A stretch of DNA of 47,853 bases from an uncultured Bacteroidales bacterium (GCA_944320465.1 CALUHO010000026.1:1-47853), one strand, 5' to 3'. Shown: positions 18,289-26,548, numbered from the stretch's first letter. The notes: generated from the sequence alone by a model not told the origin. Numbers and translations: made by a program.

Positions 18289-19173
18289 ATGATAGGTATT
18301 GCCGATAGCGGCTCGACCAAGACCGAATGGTGTTTCTTGAACGAAGCCGGAGAAGAAAAAAGAGTCCTCACCGCAGGATTGAACCCTTACATGCGCAGCA
18401 AGGAAGAAATCCGTGACTGCCTGGAAAAAGACCTCTATCCTTTCATTGACAACGCAAAAGTCAAATACCTGTTCTTTTACGGTTCAGGCTGCGCACTCAG
18501 TGAAAAGAAGCTGGAATTATATTTAGAACTGCAGGACTTCTTCCGACATGCCGATATCAACGTGGAAAGCGACCTCCAAGGAGCAGCGATTGCCCTTTGC
18601 GGGAATCATCCCGGCATGGTCGCCATCCTTGGCACTGGAGCGGCCGCGTGCTGGTTCGATGGAGAGAGAATCGAACAAAAAGTACCGTCTTTAGGTTTTG
18701 TCTTAGGCGATGAAGGAAGCGGAGCCCGCATCGGCGCCCATTTTCTGGCAGACTATCTGCGAGGCGGGATGCCTGAAGCTTTGCAAGCCGAATTCGCGCC
18801 TCTCTGCCCGCTTCCCCTGCATGAAATCATCGATACCGTTTATCACGGGCAAGATACCGGACGTTTTTTGGGCGAAATGGCCGCTTTCGCTTCGGGACGT
18901 TACCAAAACGAATACGTGCGCGAAGTTCTGGCTGATGAATTCGGAAGATTTTTCCAAAAACAGGTGTCGCCTTACGGAGCTACGGCTTTGAGCAAAGGAC
19001 TGAATATCCTTGGATCGACGGCTTTCTACGCTCAAAGCATCCTGAAAGAAACCGCTCGCCAGAACGGAATCGAAATCCGGCATATCCTGAAAAGCCCGAT
19101 GGACGGCCTGGTGGCCTATTTCAAGCCTCAAGTGGAAGACCTGCTGCGGAAAAGCTGTTTTGAAGAAGATTGA
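18289..19173 (+). CDS. BadF/BadG/BcrA-type ATPase, probable N-acetylglucosamine kinase
   Basis: A 294-residue sugar-kinase-fold protein (actin/ASKHA superfamily). The N-terminal phosphate-binding loop IGIADSGSTKTEWCFLNE is diagnostic. The later segments ESDLQGAAIALCG, MVAILGTGAAACW and LGFVLGDEGSGARIG are the conserved motifs of the GlcNAc-kinase-like BadF/BadG group. In Bacteroidota these proteins are thought to phosphorylate amino sugars recovered from peptidoglycan or glycans in the cytoplasm. Substrate is inferred. A promoter-like TTTG-N19-TATCTTTG ends 40 bp before the start. The FKBP gene follows 50 bp downstream on the same strand and may share the transcript. Confidence 0.85.
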   Translation: MIGIADSGSTKTEWCFLNEAGEEKRVLTAGLNPYMRSKEEIRDCLEKDLYPFIDNAKVKYLFFYGSGCALSEKKLELYLELQDFFRHADINVESDLQGAAIALCGNHPGMVAILGTGAAACWFDGERIEQKVPSLGFVLGDEGSGARIGAHFLADYLRGGMPEALQAEFAPLCPLPLHEIIDTVYHGQDTGRFLGEMAAFASGRYQNEYVREVLADEFGRFFQKQVSPYGATALSKGLNILGSTAFYAQSILKETARQNGIEIRHILKSPMDGLVAYFKPQVEDLLRKSCFEED

Positions 19174-19223
19174 AAGCTGCAAACCGGCACGAAGCAAATT
19201 GAAACACAAATTCAGACAATACG

Positions 19224-19958
19224 ATGAGAAACAATGCTAAATCCGGAATCTGCTGCATGGTGGCTTTTGCTTCTCTGCTGCCGCTCCATGCGGCCAACGG
19301 CAGAACAGACTCCGTCCAATACACAAAAACAGAAAACAAAACAATAGCAAACATGGAAGCAAAAGACACTGTCAGCTACCTGCTGGGGTTTTCCACAACA
19401 AGCAAATTGTTCGGGAACCCTTATCAATTTGATGTGGAAAGCTTTCTTCAAGGCGTCAGAACGGCTTTGGAAGGCAAAGATTGCGGATATTCCAACGAAG
19501 AATTCCAGCAAATCGTAGCGCAATGGCAAAAAGACCTGAAACGGAAAGCTCAAGAAAAAAGCATGGAAAATAAAGCAAAAGGGAAACAGTTCCTGGCGGA
19601 CAACCTGCAAAACGACAAAGAAATCAAACAAACCGCAAGCGGGTTGCAATACAAAATAATCAAGGAAGGCAAAGGCAAATCCCCCAAAGCCACCGACAAG
19701 GTGCTGGTACATTACGAAGGGACGCTGATCGACGGCACGGTCTTCGATTCCTCCATCAAGCGAGGCGAACCGATATCTTTTCCTCTCAACGGAGTGATTG
19801 CAGGCTGGACAGAAGGTTTGCAGCTAATGAAAGAAGGTGCTGAATATGTCTTTTACATTCCCTCCGAACTGGCTTACGGCGATCAGGACAATGGCCCGAT
19901 TCCCGGCGGCTCAACACTGATTTTCAAGGTGCAGCTGATTGACGTGAACCCGAAATAA
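19224..19958 (+). CDS. FKBP-type peptidyl-prolyl isomerase, exported
   Basis: A 244-residue FkpA/Mip-like protein. A signal peptide (GICCMVAFASLLPLHAANG) precedes an N-terminal dimerisation region (METAKD-like start MEAKDTVSYLLGFSTTS, helices to about residue 135). The FKBP catalytic domain begins at SGLQYKIIKEGKGKSPKATD and includes VLVHYEGTLIDGTVFDSS, VIAGWTEGLQLMKEGAEY, FYIPSELAYGD and GSTLIFKVQLIDV. It is predicted to speed prolyl cis-trans isomerisation and assist folding in the periplasm. It follows the kinase gene by 50 bp and converges on the PEGA-protein gene. Confidence 0.93.
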   Translation: MRNNAKSGICCMVAFASLLPLHAANGRTDSVQYTKTENKTIANMEAKDTVSYLLGFSTTSKLFGNPYQFDVESFLQGVRTALEGKDCGYSNEEFQQIVAQWQKDLKRKAQEKSMENKAKGKQFLADNLQNDKEIKQTASGLQYKIIKEGKGKSPKATDKVLVHYEGTLIDGTVFDSSIKRGEPISFPLNGVIAGWTEGLQLMKEGAEYVFYIPSELAYGDQDNGPIPGGSTLIFKVQLIDVNPK

Positions 19959-19986
19959 ACTCGAACCGAAGACTGCAATATCATAA

Positions 19987-20032
19987 GGCGGTGTGCCATT
20001 ACAGATTTGATTATCCGTCATGACACACTGCC
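19987..20032. terminator. Stem-loop between convergent genes
   Basis: GGCGGTGTGCCA (19987-19998) pairs with TGACACACTGCC (20021-20032), 10 of 12 positions Watson-Crick and the other two G-T. It lies between the FKBP stop and the stop of the convergent PEGA-protein gene, where a bidirectional terminator would be expected. There is no strong T-run on either side, so intrinsic termination is uncertain. Confidence 0.4.
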
Positions 20033-20058
20033 ATTGTGTTTCAGGACATTTTCCAATC

Positions 20059-22371
20059 CTACAAATGGAAAACTCTCAGCACATTGCTTCCCTTGGCATC
20101 CTTTGCGCCAAGAGTAAAACCTATCGAGACGACGAATCCCGTATATTCGGTCGAAAAGGAAGCAAACAAATCCTTTACCGTTGAACCGCTCTGTTTTTCC
20201 CTCAAGACATTGAATCCTCCTTTGAATATCTGAGCCCCCATTTTCAGGTTCATATTGAAAATGGAAATGCGCGATCCCAATTCGATGCCTATGAAAATAT
20301 CGTGCCCGTCCATATGGGAAAGCGGCAAGAACTTGGTCATGTCCGGATACCAAGTATAACTTCCCAGAAAATTAATATCTATGTTTTTGTGGAGAGAACC
20401 TCCTATACGGAAATCCCCGTTCAACAAAATACAGCTGCCAGAAAACATGAAATTGGGATAAACCGACGATTTGAAGTCTTCTGTTTCAGGAAGAACCTCG
20501 GCATCGAAAGCTTTTGTACGGGAGAAAAACGAAGACTTCAGAATGGTAGAAGACAAGCCAGGAAGAATCTTGACCTTGCCAAAATAAACGTCTGCCATGC
20601 GCTTATAGACCGAAGCAGTCGATTCCTCAAACGATGTCTCATAGGGTAACGGCGTCAGGAAATAATCCCCTCCAAGAATAGAAAAATTGTAACGGGAATA
20701 GCTCAGAAACTCATGGTTGGACCTTTTAGCCGTATGGCGCATGAGGCCTTTGTAGGCCAGTTTGCCATTATCCCTCCGCAGTTCCACGGTATACCGGCCG
20801 TATGGCAGTTCTATATCGGCCGGGCATCGCACCCCTGATACCAAAACATCCTTTTTCCTTTTAACAATCACCTCGAAACCAGCTGCGTCAGATGAAATCC
20901 GCAGAGGATGGGAAGCCTCCAGGATCGCTTCCATATCATAGCTTTGCCCCTCTGACGGATCCACCTGGACAGTTTTCTTATATTCCATGAAATCCACTTT
21001 CCGCAAAGAAATCCGATGTTCGCCCGCCGTGAGCGAAATCCGCTGCGGTGTAAATCCCTTCCGTTTCCCATCCACTAGGATTTCAGCACCAGCAGGCTCG
21101 CTGGCAATCAAAGCGTACAGGTATTCTTTCATTGAAATTGACAACGGTTGCTCTTTCCCTTTTACAATATCCACTTCGTATTCAGGCTCGTCTGACATAT
21201 AACCGTCTTTTTCCAGACGAACGCTATGCCGGCCTTCGCCTACTTGGATACGGTAAGCAGGAACCTTGCCGGCCATCCTTTCATCGATGAAGATCCGGGC
21301 ATCTTCCGCACCACCCCCATCCATAACGGTAAGAAAGCCCGAAATCAACTTCATCTCGGCATCGATATCCAGCACCTCGCCTGCTTCCACCTCTATGTCC
21401 ATCCTGTATTCATCAAATCCCTCGGCAGTCAACAGCAATGCGTAACGCCCGGCAGGCACAGGTACCACATCTCCCTTGTACAAGGTAAAATAGGACAATG
21501 GCCCCTGGTCGTCAAAGGAACGTTCTATCGAATTGGTGAACATCGGTGTCAGATCCACTTTCCGGTTCCCAATATACAGAATGGGGGCCAACTGGAAATA
21601 GCTTCCGGATTGGGCTGCCACATTCAAAGCCAGCTGGGCAAAAACAGGCTTCAATTCAATATCGCAAATCAAGGCCTTGGACGTATCCGTCAATGCAGGA
21701 TGTACCTGAATCATCGTGTCCACGGGTACATACCCTTCTTTACTGACCCTGACCTTGTAACTTCCTTCCTTCAACACATAGGCCTCGGAAGAATATTTCG
21801 GCAAGAATCCATCCCAAAAATCAATCTTTGCGTTGTTGGGATTCGTCCTGAAAACAACCATGCCTGTCAAAGATTCACCTGCTTCCTGTTTCAAAAGTAC
21901 CACATGCTGGCGTTCCCCCATTTCCAGCAAAAGAGTATCCACTCTGGGGACGGAGTTGCCATTCTCCTGGCAGAAAAGACGCAGCAAGGAAGCATTCTTT
22001 TCCTTCACTTCGCACCAGTCCGGCATCTGCGCCACTTTCCACGGAGAACCGGCTTTCACGCTGATTTCCGCATAACCGCCAAAAGAAGAGAAAGAAACTC
22101 TGTCCGAAGACACATTGAAACGCTGCCTGCGCTTCCTCTCTTCTTCATTGCACCTCCTTATCCACCTATCAGCTTCCGCCAATACTTCCGGTGGCAATTC
22201 AAAATATTGAGTCATACGCTTTACGGCTTCAAAACGGTCTTTGGCATCGTCAAAACGATTCTGCTTGAACAATTCCTTTCCGTCAGCCATCCGCATTTCG
22301 TACTGCTGCTGTTGTGCCAAAAGGAAACCCGCACACAAAAAAAGGACTAAAAAGACAATAATCCGTTTCAT
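20059..22371 (-). CDS. Large exported PEGA-repeat protein with possible C-terminal barrel
   Basis: A 770-residue envelope protein from the ATG at 22371. It has a signal peptide (KRIIVFLVLFLCAGFLLAQQ), then a TPR-like helical unit (GKELFKQNRFDDAKDRFEAV). A BACON-like segment follows (VSFSSFGGYAEISVKAGSPW, then MPDWCEVKEKN). Several PEGA-type repeats come next, e.g. VVFRTNPNNAKIDFWDG, SYKVRVSKEGYVPVDT, ARIFIDERMAGKVPAYRI and IASEPAGAEILVDGKRKG. The last 200 residues (from YNFSILGGDYFLTPLPYET to FTEYTG-like VVSIGFTLGA) are rich in alternating hydrophobic residues and may form a small outer-membrane barrel. Its ATG overlaps the kinase TGA in an ATGA, implying translational coupling. It is the likely envelope partner of the kinase cluster; its function is otherwise unknown. 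Confidence 0.8.
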   Translation of the reverse strand: MKRIIVFLVLFLCAGFLLAQQQQYEMRMADGKELFKQNRFDDAKDRFEAVKRMTQYFELPPEVLAEADRWIRRCNEEERKRRQRFNVSSDRVSFSSFGGYAEISVKAGSPWKVAQMPDWCEVKEKNASLLRLFCQENGNSVPRVDTLLLEMGERQHVVLLKQEAGESLTGMVVFRTNPNNAKIDFWDGFLPKYSSEAYVLKEGSYKVRVSKEGYVPVDTMIQVHPALTDTSKALICDIELKPVFAQLALNVAAQSGSYFQLAPILYIGNRKVDLTPMFTNSIERSFDDQGPLSYFTLYKGDVVPVPAGRYALLLTAEGFDEYRMDIEVEAGEVLDIDAEMKLISGFLTVMDGGGAEDARIFIDERMAGKVPAYRIQVGEGRHSVRLEKDGYMSDEPEYEVDIVKGKEQPLSISMKEYLYALIASEPAGAEILVDGKRKGFTPQRISLTAGEHRISLRKVDFMEYKKTVQVDPSEGQSYDMEAILEASHPLRISSDAAGFEVIVKRKKDVLVSGVRCPADIELPYGRYTVELRRDNGKLAYKGLMRHTAKRSNHEFLSYSRYNFSILGGDYFLTPLPYETSFEESTASVYKRMADVYFGKVKILPGLSSTILKSSFFSRTKAFDAEVLPETEDFKSSVYPNFMFSGSCILLNGDFRIGGSLHKNIDINFLGSYTWYPDMTKFLPLSHMDGHDIFIGIELGSRISIFNMNLKMGAQIFKGGFNVLREKQSGSTVKDLFASFSTEYTGFVVSIGFTLGAKDAKGSNVLRVFHL

Positions 22372-23780
22372 TTTTCCAATAAGGATTTTATATTCGTTAA
22401 TGACGCGTCCTCTTTCAAGCAAAGAGCTTTCCCGATATATTCCAACGCAAACCGCTTTTCGTATTCGGCTCCATTATTCTGATAGTTCCCGTACGAATCC
22501 ATGGCCAGGTTCCTCCATAGCATAAACAAAGAATCGGCCTGCTTCTCCAATGTTTCAATCAGATTTCCCGCCCCGGCATTGAAGGACGCGGAATACTCCG
22601 TAGCTTCATAGGCTTTTTCCAGTTGTTCCGCCTCTTGCAAATAGCGGCAAGCCCTGCTAAGGGAATCCGGAGTCTCTTTGAGCCTATTTGCCTGTTGAAC
22701 CAACCACGCGTATTTCCCAGCATCCGTTTCAACCTTTTGCAGTAGCTCCTTTTCGGCTTTCATTCTCCCAGCCCCCTGCCACGTACCGAGTCCCGCCACT
22801 ATGAGGAGAGACACAGTCCCCAAAACCATAAACAGTTTTTTACGACCTTTCTCCAAAGAGGGCTTACGCACGGTCTTAGCTTTGAAAGGACGGTCTTGCA
22901 CAGGTATTCCGCCCAGCAAATCCGCCATGAAAGCGGCGGCATCTTGCTGCCTTTCCTCCGGCTTGAGCGACATCGCCTTCATGATGGCGCGCTCCGCTTC
23001 CATCGGAATATCCGGATTCAATGAACGAGGTGCGGGCATGTTCTCCATGGTCCGGATTGTCGCATCCATCGGTTTTTGCGCCGTCAGCAAAAAATACAGC
23101 ACAGCCCCTACCGAATAAATATCCGAATAGGTTCCATTCCGGGATGTCGAGGAATATTGTTCCAATGGGGCATACCCTTTTTTCACGATAGCCGTATGAC
23201 GCTGGGTCTTGTCTTGTACAAATTTCCTGGCGGATCCGAAATCTATCAAGGCAATCTGGTCTCCTTCGGTAATGATGATGTTGTCCGGTGTGATGTCCCT
23301 ATGCAGGATATGTTTTCCGTGTATATACGAAACCGCTTCGCAAACCTGCGCCATATAATTGACGGCTAAGTCGTAAGGTAATCTTCCTTTTTTTTCGACC
23401 AACGACTGCAAAGTGATTCCCTTGATAAAAGGCATCACCATGTAAGAAGTGCCGTTTTCATCAAAGATGTCAATGACATTGACTATGTTAGGATGATGCA
23501 AGTCTGCCAATACCTGCGCTTCTTCCACAAACTTCCTTTTGTATCCTTCATATTCTTGCTCCTCTATCCCTTGAACGAAAACCCTTTTCGTGGCACTTTC
23601 CCGGATACAGAAGCCATTGATGAAAAATTCCTTGATGGCATAATATTGCTGCAATGTGGCATGTTTGGCATAATAGGTGATTCCGAATCCTCCGGCTCCG
23701 ATAACACGTTCTATTATGTATTTGCCCCCGCAAAGGCAAGTACCGGATGAAAGTCCCCTATATTCAACATGTTCATTCAT
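22368..23780 (-). CDS. Membrane Ser/Thr protein kinase (HRDITPDN subgroup)
   Basis: A 470-residue kinase. The catalytic domain (about residues 15-270) has the glycine loop IGAGGFGITYYA, the ATP Lys in YAIKEFF, the catalytic loop HRDITPDNIII and the metal-binding DFG in ALIDFGSARK. The activation segment ends at KKGYAPLEQYS and is followed by SDIYSVGAVLYFLL. The catalytic loop has Thr where most Ser/Thr kinases have Lys (HRDxKPxN), a variant known in a bacterial subgroup with HRD-I-S/T-P-D-N. A single membrane helix (KLFMVLGTVSLLIVAGLG) leads to a periplasmic helical tail of about 140 residues. It lies 12 bp after the FHA gene and overlaps the PEGA gene by four bases. Likely substrates are the FHA partners and other cell proteins; this is inference. 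Confidence 0.9.
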   Translation of the reverse strand: MNEHVEYRGLSSGTCLCGGKYIIERVIGAGGFGITYYAKHATLQQYYAIKEFFINGFCIRESATKRVFVQGIEEQEYEGYKRKFVEEAQVLADLHHPNIVNVIDIFDENGTSYMVMPFIKGITLQSLVEKKGRLPYDLAVNYMAQVCEAVSYIHGKHILHRDITPDNIIITEGDQIALIDFGSARKFVQDKTQRHTAIVKKGYAPLEQYSSTSRNGTYSDIYSVGAVLYFLLTAQKPMDATIRTMENMPAPRSLNPDIPMEAERAIMKAMSLKPEERQQDAAAFMADLLGGIPVQDRPFKAKTVRKPSLEKGRKKLFMVLGTVSLLIVAGLGTWQGAGRMKAEKELLQKVETDAGKYAWLVQQANRLKETPDSLSRACRYLQEAEQLEKAYEATEYSASFNAGAGNLIETLEKQADSLFMLWRNLAMDSYGNYQNNGAEYEKRFALEYIGKALCLKEDASLTNIKSLLEK

Positions 23781-23792
23781 GACTCAATATCA

Positions 23793-24152
23793 TTACATCA
23801 TCATCAATGATATCACCAACCCTCCTATCGATGCTATGGACCCGATAATCCCCACCCATGTCCAGAACGCTTTCATATCGCGTCCTGTTTTCTTGTCTTT
23901 CGACACAGGCAACGCTGACACATATTGCTGCCACGGCAGGACTGTCTTGCCTATCTTCAGCACATCTCCCGGATGCAGCGCGACCTCTCCGTTTATCCGC
24001 ATCCCGTTCACAAACGTCCCATTCTTGGAATCCAGATCCTTTACCTGTATCTTGTCCCCGTCAATCTTGAGTTCAAGATGCCTCCTGCCCACGAAAGCAT
24101 CCTGGATTATGACATCGTTGCTCGTGTCCCGACCTATTTGTATGATTTGCAT
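23793..24152 (-). CDS. Small FHA-domain protein with C-terminal membrane anchor
   Basis: A 119-residue protein. The FHA domain fills residues 1-80: IIQIGRDTSNDVIIQD, then GRRHLELKIDGDKIQV and DSKNGTFVNGMRING. The GR and NG pairs that contact phosphothreonine in this fold are kept; the usual Ser before RRH is Gly. A single hydrophobic helix (TWVGIIGSIASIGGLVISLM) ends the protein, so the FHA faces the cytoplasm. It lies 11 bp after the PP2C gene and 12 bp before the kinase gene. It is probably a membrane docking point for phosphorylated proteins in this cluster. Confidence 0.9.
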   Translation of the reverse strand: MQIIQIGRDTSNDVIIQDAFVGRRHLELKIDGDKIQVKDLDSKNGTFVNGMRINGEVALHPGDVLKIGKTVLPWQQYVSALPVSKDKKTGRDMKAFWTWVGIIGSIASIGGLVISLMMM

Positions 24153-24163
24153 TTATCCAATAT

Positions 24164-25018
24164 TTAATATGTAAGACAAAAAAATACGCCTGTCATTATT
24201 ACTATCAATAATGCGGCAAGAGCGATGAAAAATTTTCTTTTCCAAGGTTTTGCCGAACCGAAACCACTCTCTTGCAATACGGCTTCCGCCGTATGAAAAA
24301 GCAGCAACTGGACTGTCACATTGTCTTCACCTCCAGCCTTGCCAGCCAAAGCGACCAGTTCCTCGCATTTTTCTCTGACCGATTTATTCTCGGACATGCA
24401 TCGGCTCACCGCCTCTTCAGGCACATAAGAACTCAATCCATCGGAACAAAGCAAAAGCTGCATTCCTTCCCTCATGCGAAACGGTGCCTGGCAAACATCC
24501 GGTTCCACCTCCTCTCGACCACCTAAAACCCTGACAAGCCGGTTCCTGTTCGGATGGACACGCGCTTCTTCTTCAGACAACATTCCTTGGTCAACCATAC
24601 CTTGCACCATCGAATGATCCTTGGTCAGCAAATGCAGTCCGGAATCTGGTTCATATATATAAATCCTGCTATCGCCCACGTGGGCGTACCACAGTTCGTC
24701 GCCTCGCAGCAAGGTCACGCATACCGTGGTTCCCATTCCTTCTAATTCCGGTGTCTTTCGAGCCGATTCCCGTACGCAATTGTTGGCGTACTGAAGGCAT
24801 TCCCCCATAGCCTCCCTCACTTGCGCGTAATCGGACGCTTGCCAGAAACTCCATATACTCTCTGCAGCAAGGCGGGAAGCCGTTTCTCCGCCCGCATGAC
24901 CACCCATCCCATCGCATAACACGCAAAGGAAACCGTTCGGTGTCATGCCTGCTTTGCAATAATCCTCATTCTTTTCCCGAACCGACCCCTTGTCGCAGAT
25001 AGAGTAAAATCCTTTCAT
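24164..25018 (-). CDS. PP2C-family Ser/Thr phosphatase, membrane anchored
   Basis: A 284-residue protein. The PP2C metal-binding motifs are in order: DKGSVREKNEDYC, VLCDGMGGHAGGETAS, HVGDSRIYIYE, LLLCSDGLSSYV and AGGEDNVTVQLLLF. The acidic residues that hold Mn/Mg are present, so it should be active. A C-terminal hydrophobic helix (FFIALAALLIVIMTGVFF) anchors it in the inner membrane with the enzyme in the cytoplasm. It would oppose the kinase encoded two genes downstream. A family B repeat lies directly upstream and separates it from the zinc-ribbon FHA gene, possibly breaking the operon. Confidence 0.93.
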   Translation of the reverse strand: MKGFYSICDKGSVREKNEDYCKAGMTPNGFLCVLCDGMGGHAGGETASRLAAESIWSFWQASDYAQVREAMGECLQYANNCVRESARKTPELEGMGTTVCVTLLRGDELWYAHVGDSRIYIYEPDSGLHLLTKDHSMVQGMVDQGMLSEEEARVHPNRNRLVRVLGGREEVEPDVCQAPFRMREGMQLLLCSDGLSSYVPEEAVSRCMSENKSVREKCEELVALAGKAGGEDNVTVQLLLFHTAEAVLQESGFGSAKPWKRKFFIALAALLIVIMTGVFFCLTY

Positions 25019-25063
25019 CCGTAAATAGTATAAGCCGTCCTTTCCTATATCAAACCTGTCTTA

Positions 25064-25267
25064 GAAGCTGTTTAAAATTTTTTACAATCCTGAAAAGAAT
25101 GAATCTTGAGGGGGCGGTTTCAGGATTTTGTTTGCCCATCGGGGGCTATTTGGGGTCTTGCTTGCGTTTTTCACGTCAGATAGCTGGGCTATCCTCCTTT
25201 GAAAAACGCGGCGCCATCCCTCCAAATCCCCTCCCGATGGCCTAAACAAATAAATTTAAACAGCTTC
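25064..25267. repeat. Family B repeat, copy 2 (204 bp)
   Basis: Same ends as the copy at 14629 (GAAGCTGTTTAAA and its complement), here flanked by TTA on both sides, again a 3-bp duplication. The interior stem structure is kept; differences cluster just inside the left end. It is inserted in the phosphosignalling cluster between the zinc-ribbon FHA gene and the PP2C gene. Without it these two genes would be about 70 bp apart. Confidence 0.88.
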
Positions 25268-25293
25268 TTAAGATCCTTTTCTCCCGGTAGATT

Positions 25294-25863
25294 TCACAAA
25301 GTGGTGTCATTTCCTGTCAAGCACCCATCCGGTGGCAAAGCCGCCTTGAAGAAAAACCGTGTCTTCCCCACTTGTATTTCATCCCCGTCCTTCAAAGGAC
25401 AAATCTCGTCTTCAATATCGCGATCATTCACAAAAGTCCCGTTAGATGAAAGATTGTCTCTTATCTTGAATTTTCCCGCTCTGAAAAGAATCAGCGCATG
25501 CATGCCGCTCACGCTTTCGTCCGGCACGCATACGGAACAATTCGCATCGGTCCCTATGTAATTTTTACCTTCGTACAAACGGAAATCCACTCCTAATGGA
25601 TTCATGGTATAAGAAACCAGCCATCCTGCCAGTTTCCGGTTCTCCCTTCCGAACTCTTGGGTAACAGAGTCCGAAGACACCTGTGCGTCAACCTTGTCCA
25701 ATAGAACTGTCTTTTCCTGACTTCCTGCCCGGCTTCCTTCCACATCGACCAACATTGTCTGGCTTTCCGCCCCATACCCTGAAATACTACCATCGCAATA
25801 GGGACAATGCGCAAATGTGCTTCTATAAATATGCCCTTTCGGACACCGTTTAAATGCCTGCAT
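25294..25863 (-). CDS. Zinc-ribbon plus FHA-domain protein
   Basis: A 189-residue cytoplasmic protein from the ATG at 25863. It begins with a zinc-ribbon of the type found on bacterial FHA proteins (RCPKGHIYRSTFAHCPYCDG, four Cys/His ligands). A linker of about 50 residues contains TVLLDKV, with Thr as a possible phosphosite (SQTMLV and KTVLL resemble phospho-acceptor motifs). The C-terminal FHA domain has FRLYEGKNYIGTDANCSV, SVSGMHALILF and LSSNGTFVNDRDI. The Arg of the usual GR pair is Thr here (GTD) and RRH is GMH, so phosphothreonine binding may be altered. The longer frame to 25998 adds a non-conserved AT-rich leader and is not preferred. It starts the kinase cluster after the AraC gene. 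Confidence 0.85.
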   Translation of the reverse strand: MQAFKRCPKGHIYRSTFAHCPYCDGSISGYGAESQTMLVDVEGSRAGSQEKTVLLDKVDAQVSSDSVTQEFGRENRKLAGWLVSYTMNPLGVDFRLYEGKNYIGTDANCSVCVPDESVSGMHALILFRAGKFKIRDNLSSNGTFVNDRDIEDEICPLKDGDEIQVGKTRFFFKAALPPDGCLTGNDTTL

Positions 25864-25941
25864 GCCTTTTAAATATTCATGAAACGACCAATAAGGTACC
25901 TTGAAATGAAAAGCAAAAATATGCCAAGCCAAAATCGTTTT

Positions 25942-25958
25942 TAATTGATTATCAATTA
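25942..25958. promoter_or_regulatory. Palindromic operator-like site upstream of the FHA gene
   Basis: TAATTGATTATCAATTA is a perfect 8-bp inverted repeat around one central base. It lies 79 bp upstream of the zinc-ribbon FHA start, with a -7-like box TATTTTTG (complement at 25914-25921) between them. It could be a regulator binding site for the signalling cluster. The AT content makes chance occurrence possible. Confidence 0.35.
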
Positions 25959-25999
25959 TTTTAGTAAAAAATACGCGATTTTTAACTAAAAATGGCAAA

Positions 26000-26476
26000 T
26001 CAAAGACCCTTGGTCGTAGGATCTTTCATTGTCTGCAACCATTTTGTCGAGGTCATCCCTTCCTTTTTCTTAAAAGCCGCATTGAAAGCAAACCGGGATT
26101 TGAAACCACAGCGCAGCGCTATCGCATCCACCGTCAAATACCGCTCCTTTTTCACTAATAACAGCTTTTTTGCGCTTTCGATACGATATACATTTATCAA
26201 AGCTGAGAAATTTTTCCCTTCTATCTGATTACATGCGCGGGACAATGTCTTGGTCGAAATCTTCAATACTCTGGAAACCTGCCAAAGAGACAAATCGGGG
26301 TTCAAATACGGCCTGTCCCGCTCCATGTATTCCCGCAGATCATGCATGCACAGCGACAACGCCTCCCTTGCTGCAGAATCCAATGCAAGACAGGATTCCC
26401 CGTTTTCAATAATCCTGCAATCCATGAGAACTCCCGTATCTTCTTTAATCATATAGTCTCGTAAAAAGGATTTCAT
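26000..26476 (-). CDS. AraC-family transcriptional regulator (short)
   Basis: A protein of about 158 residues from the ATG at 26476, with the AraC double helix-turn-helix occupying the C-terminal two thirds. The first HTH is LSLWQVSRVLKISTKTLSRA and the second TVDAIALRCGFKSRFAFNAA, followed by FKKKEGMTSTKWLQT. This AraC arrangement resembles regulators fused to sensors, but the N-terminal part is only about 60 residues with no recognised ligand domain. It may be a truncated member or may rely on another sensor. An ATG at 26548 would add 24 residues of low similarity. It lies immediately upstream of the FHA/PP2C/kinase cluster on the same strand and is the obvious candidate to regulate it. Confidence 0.8.
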   Translation of the reverse strand: MKSFLRDYMIKEDTGVLMDCRIIENGESCLALDSAAREALSLCMHDLREYMERDRPYLNPDLSLWQVSRVLKISTKTLSRACNQIEGKNFSALINVYRIESAKKLLLVKKERYLTVDAIALRCGFKSRFAFNAAFKKKEGMTSTKWLQTMKDPTTKGL

Positions 26477-26548
26477 CCTTACATGCTTGCCGTATCTGGA
26501 AAAAAGACAAACATTCAAACAATGGCATTCAGATGAACAATAGAACAA

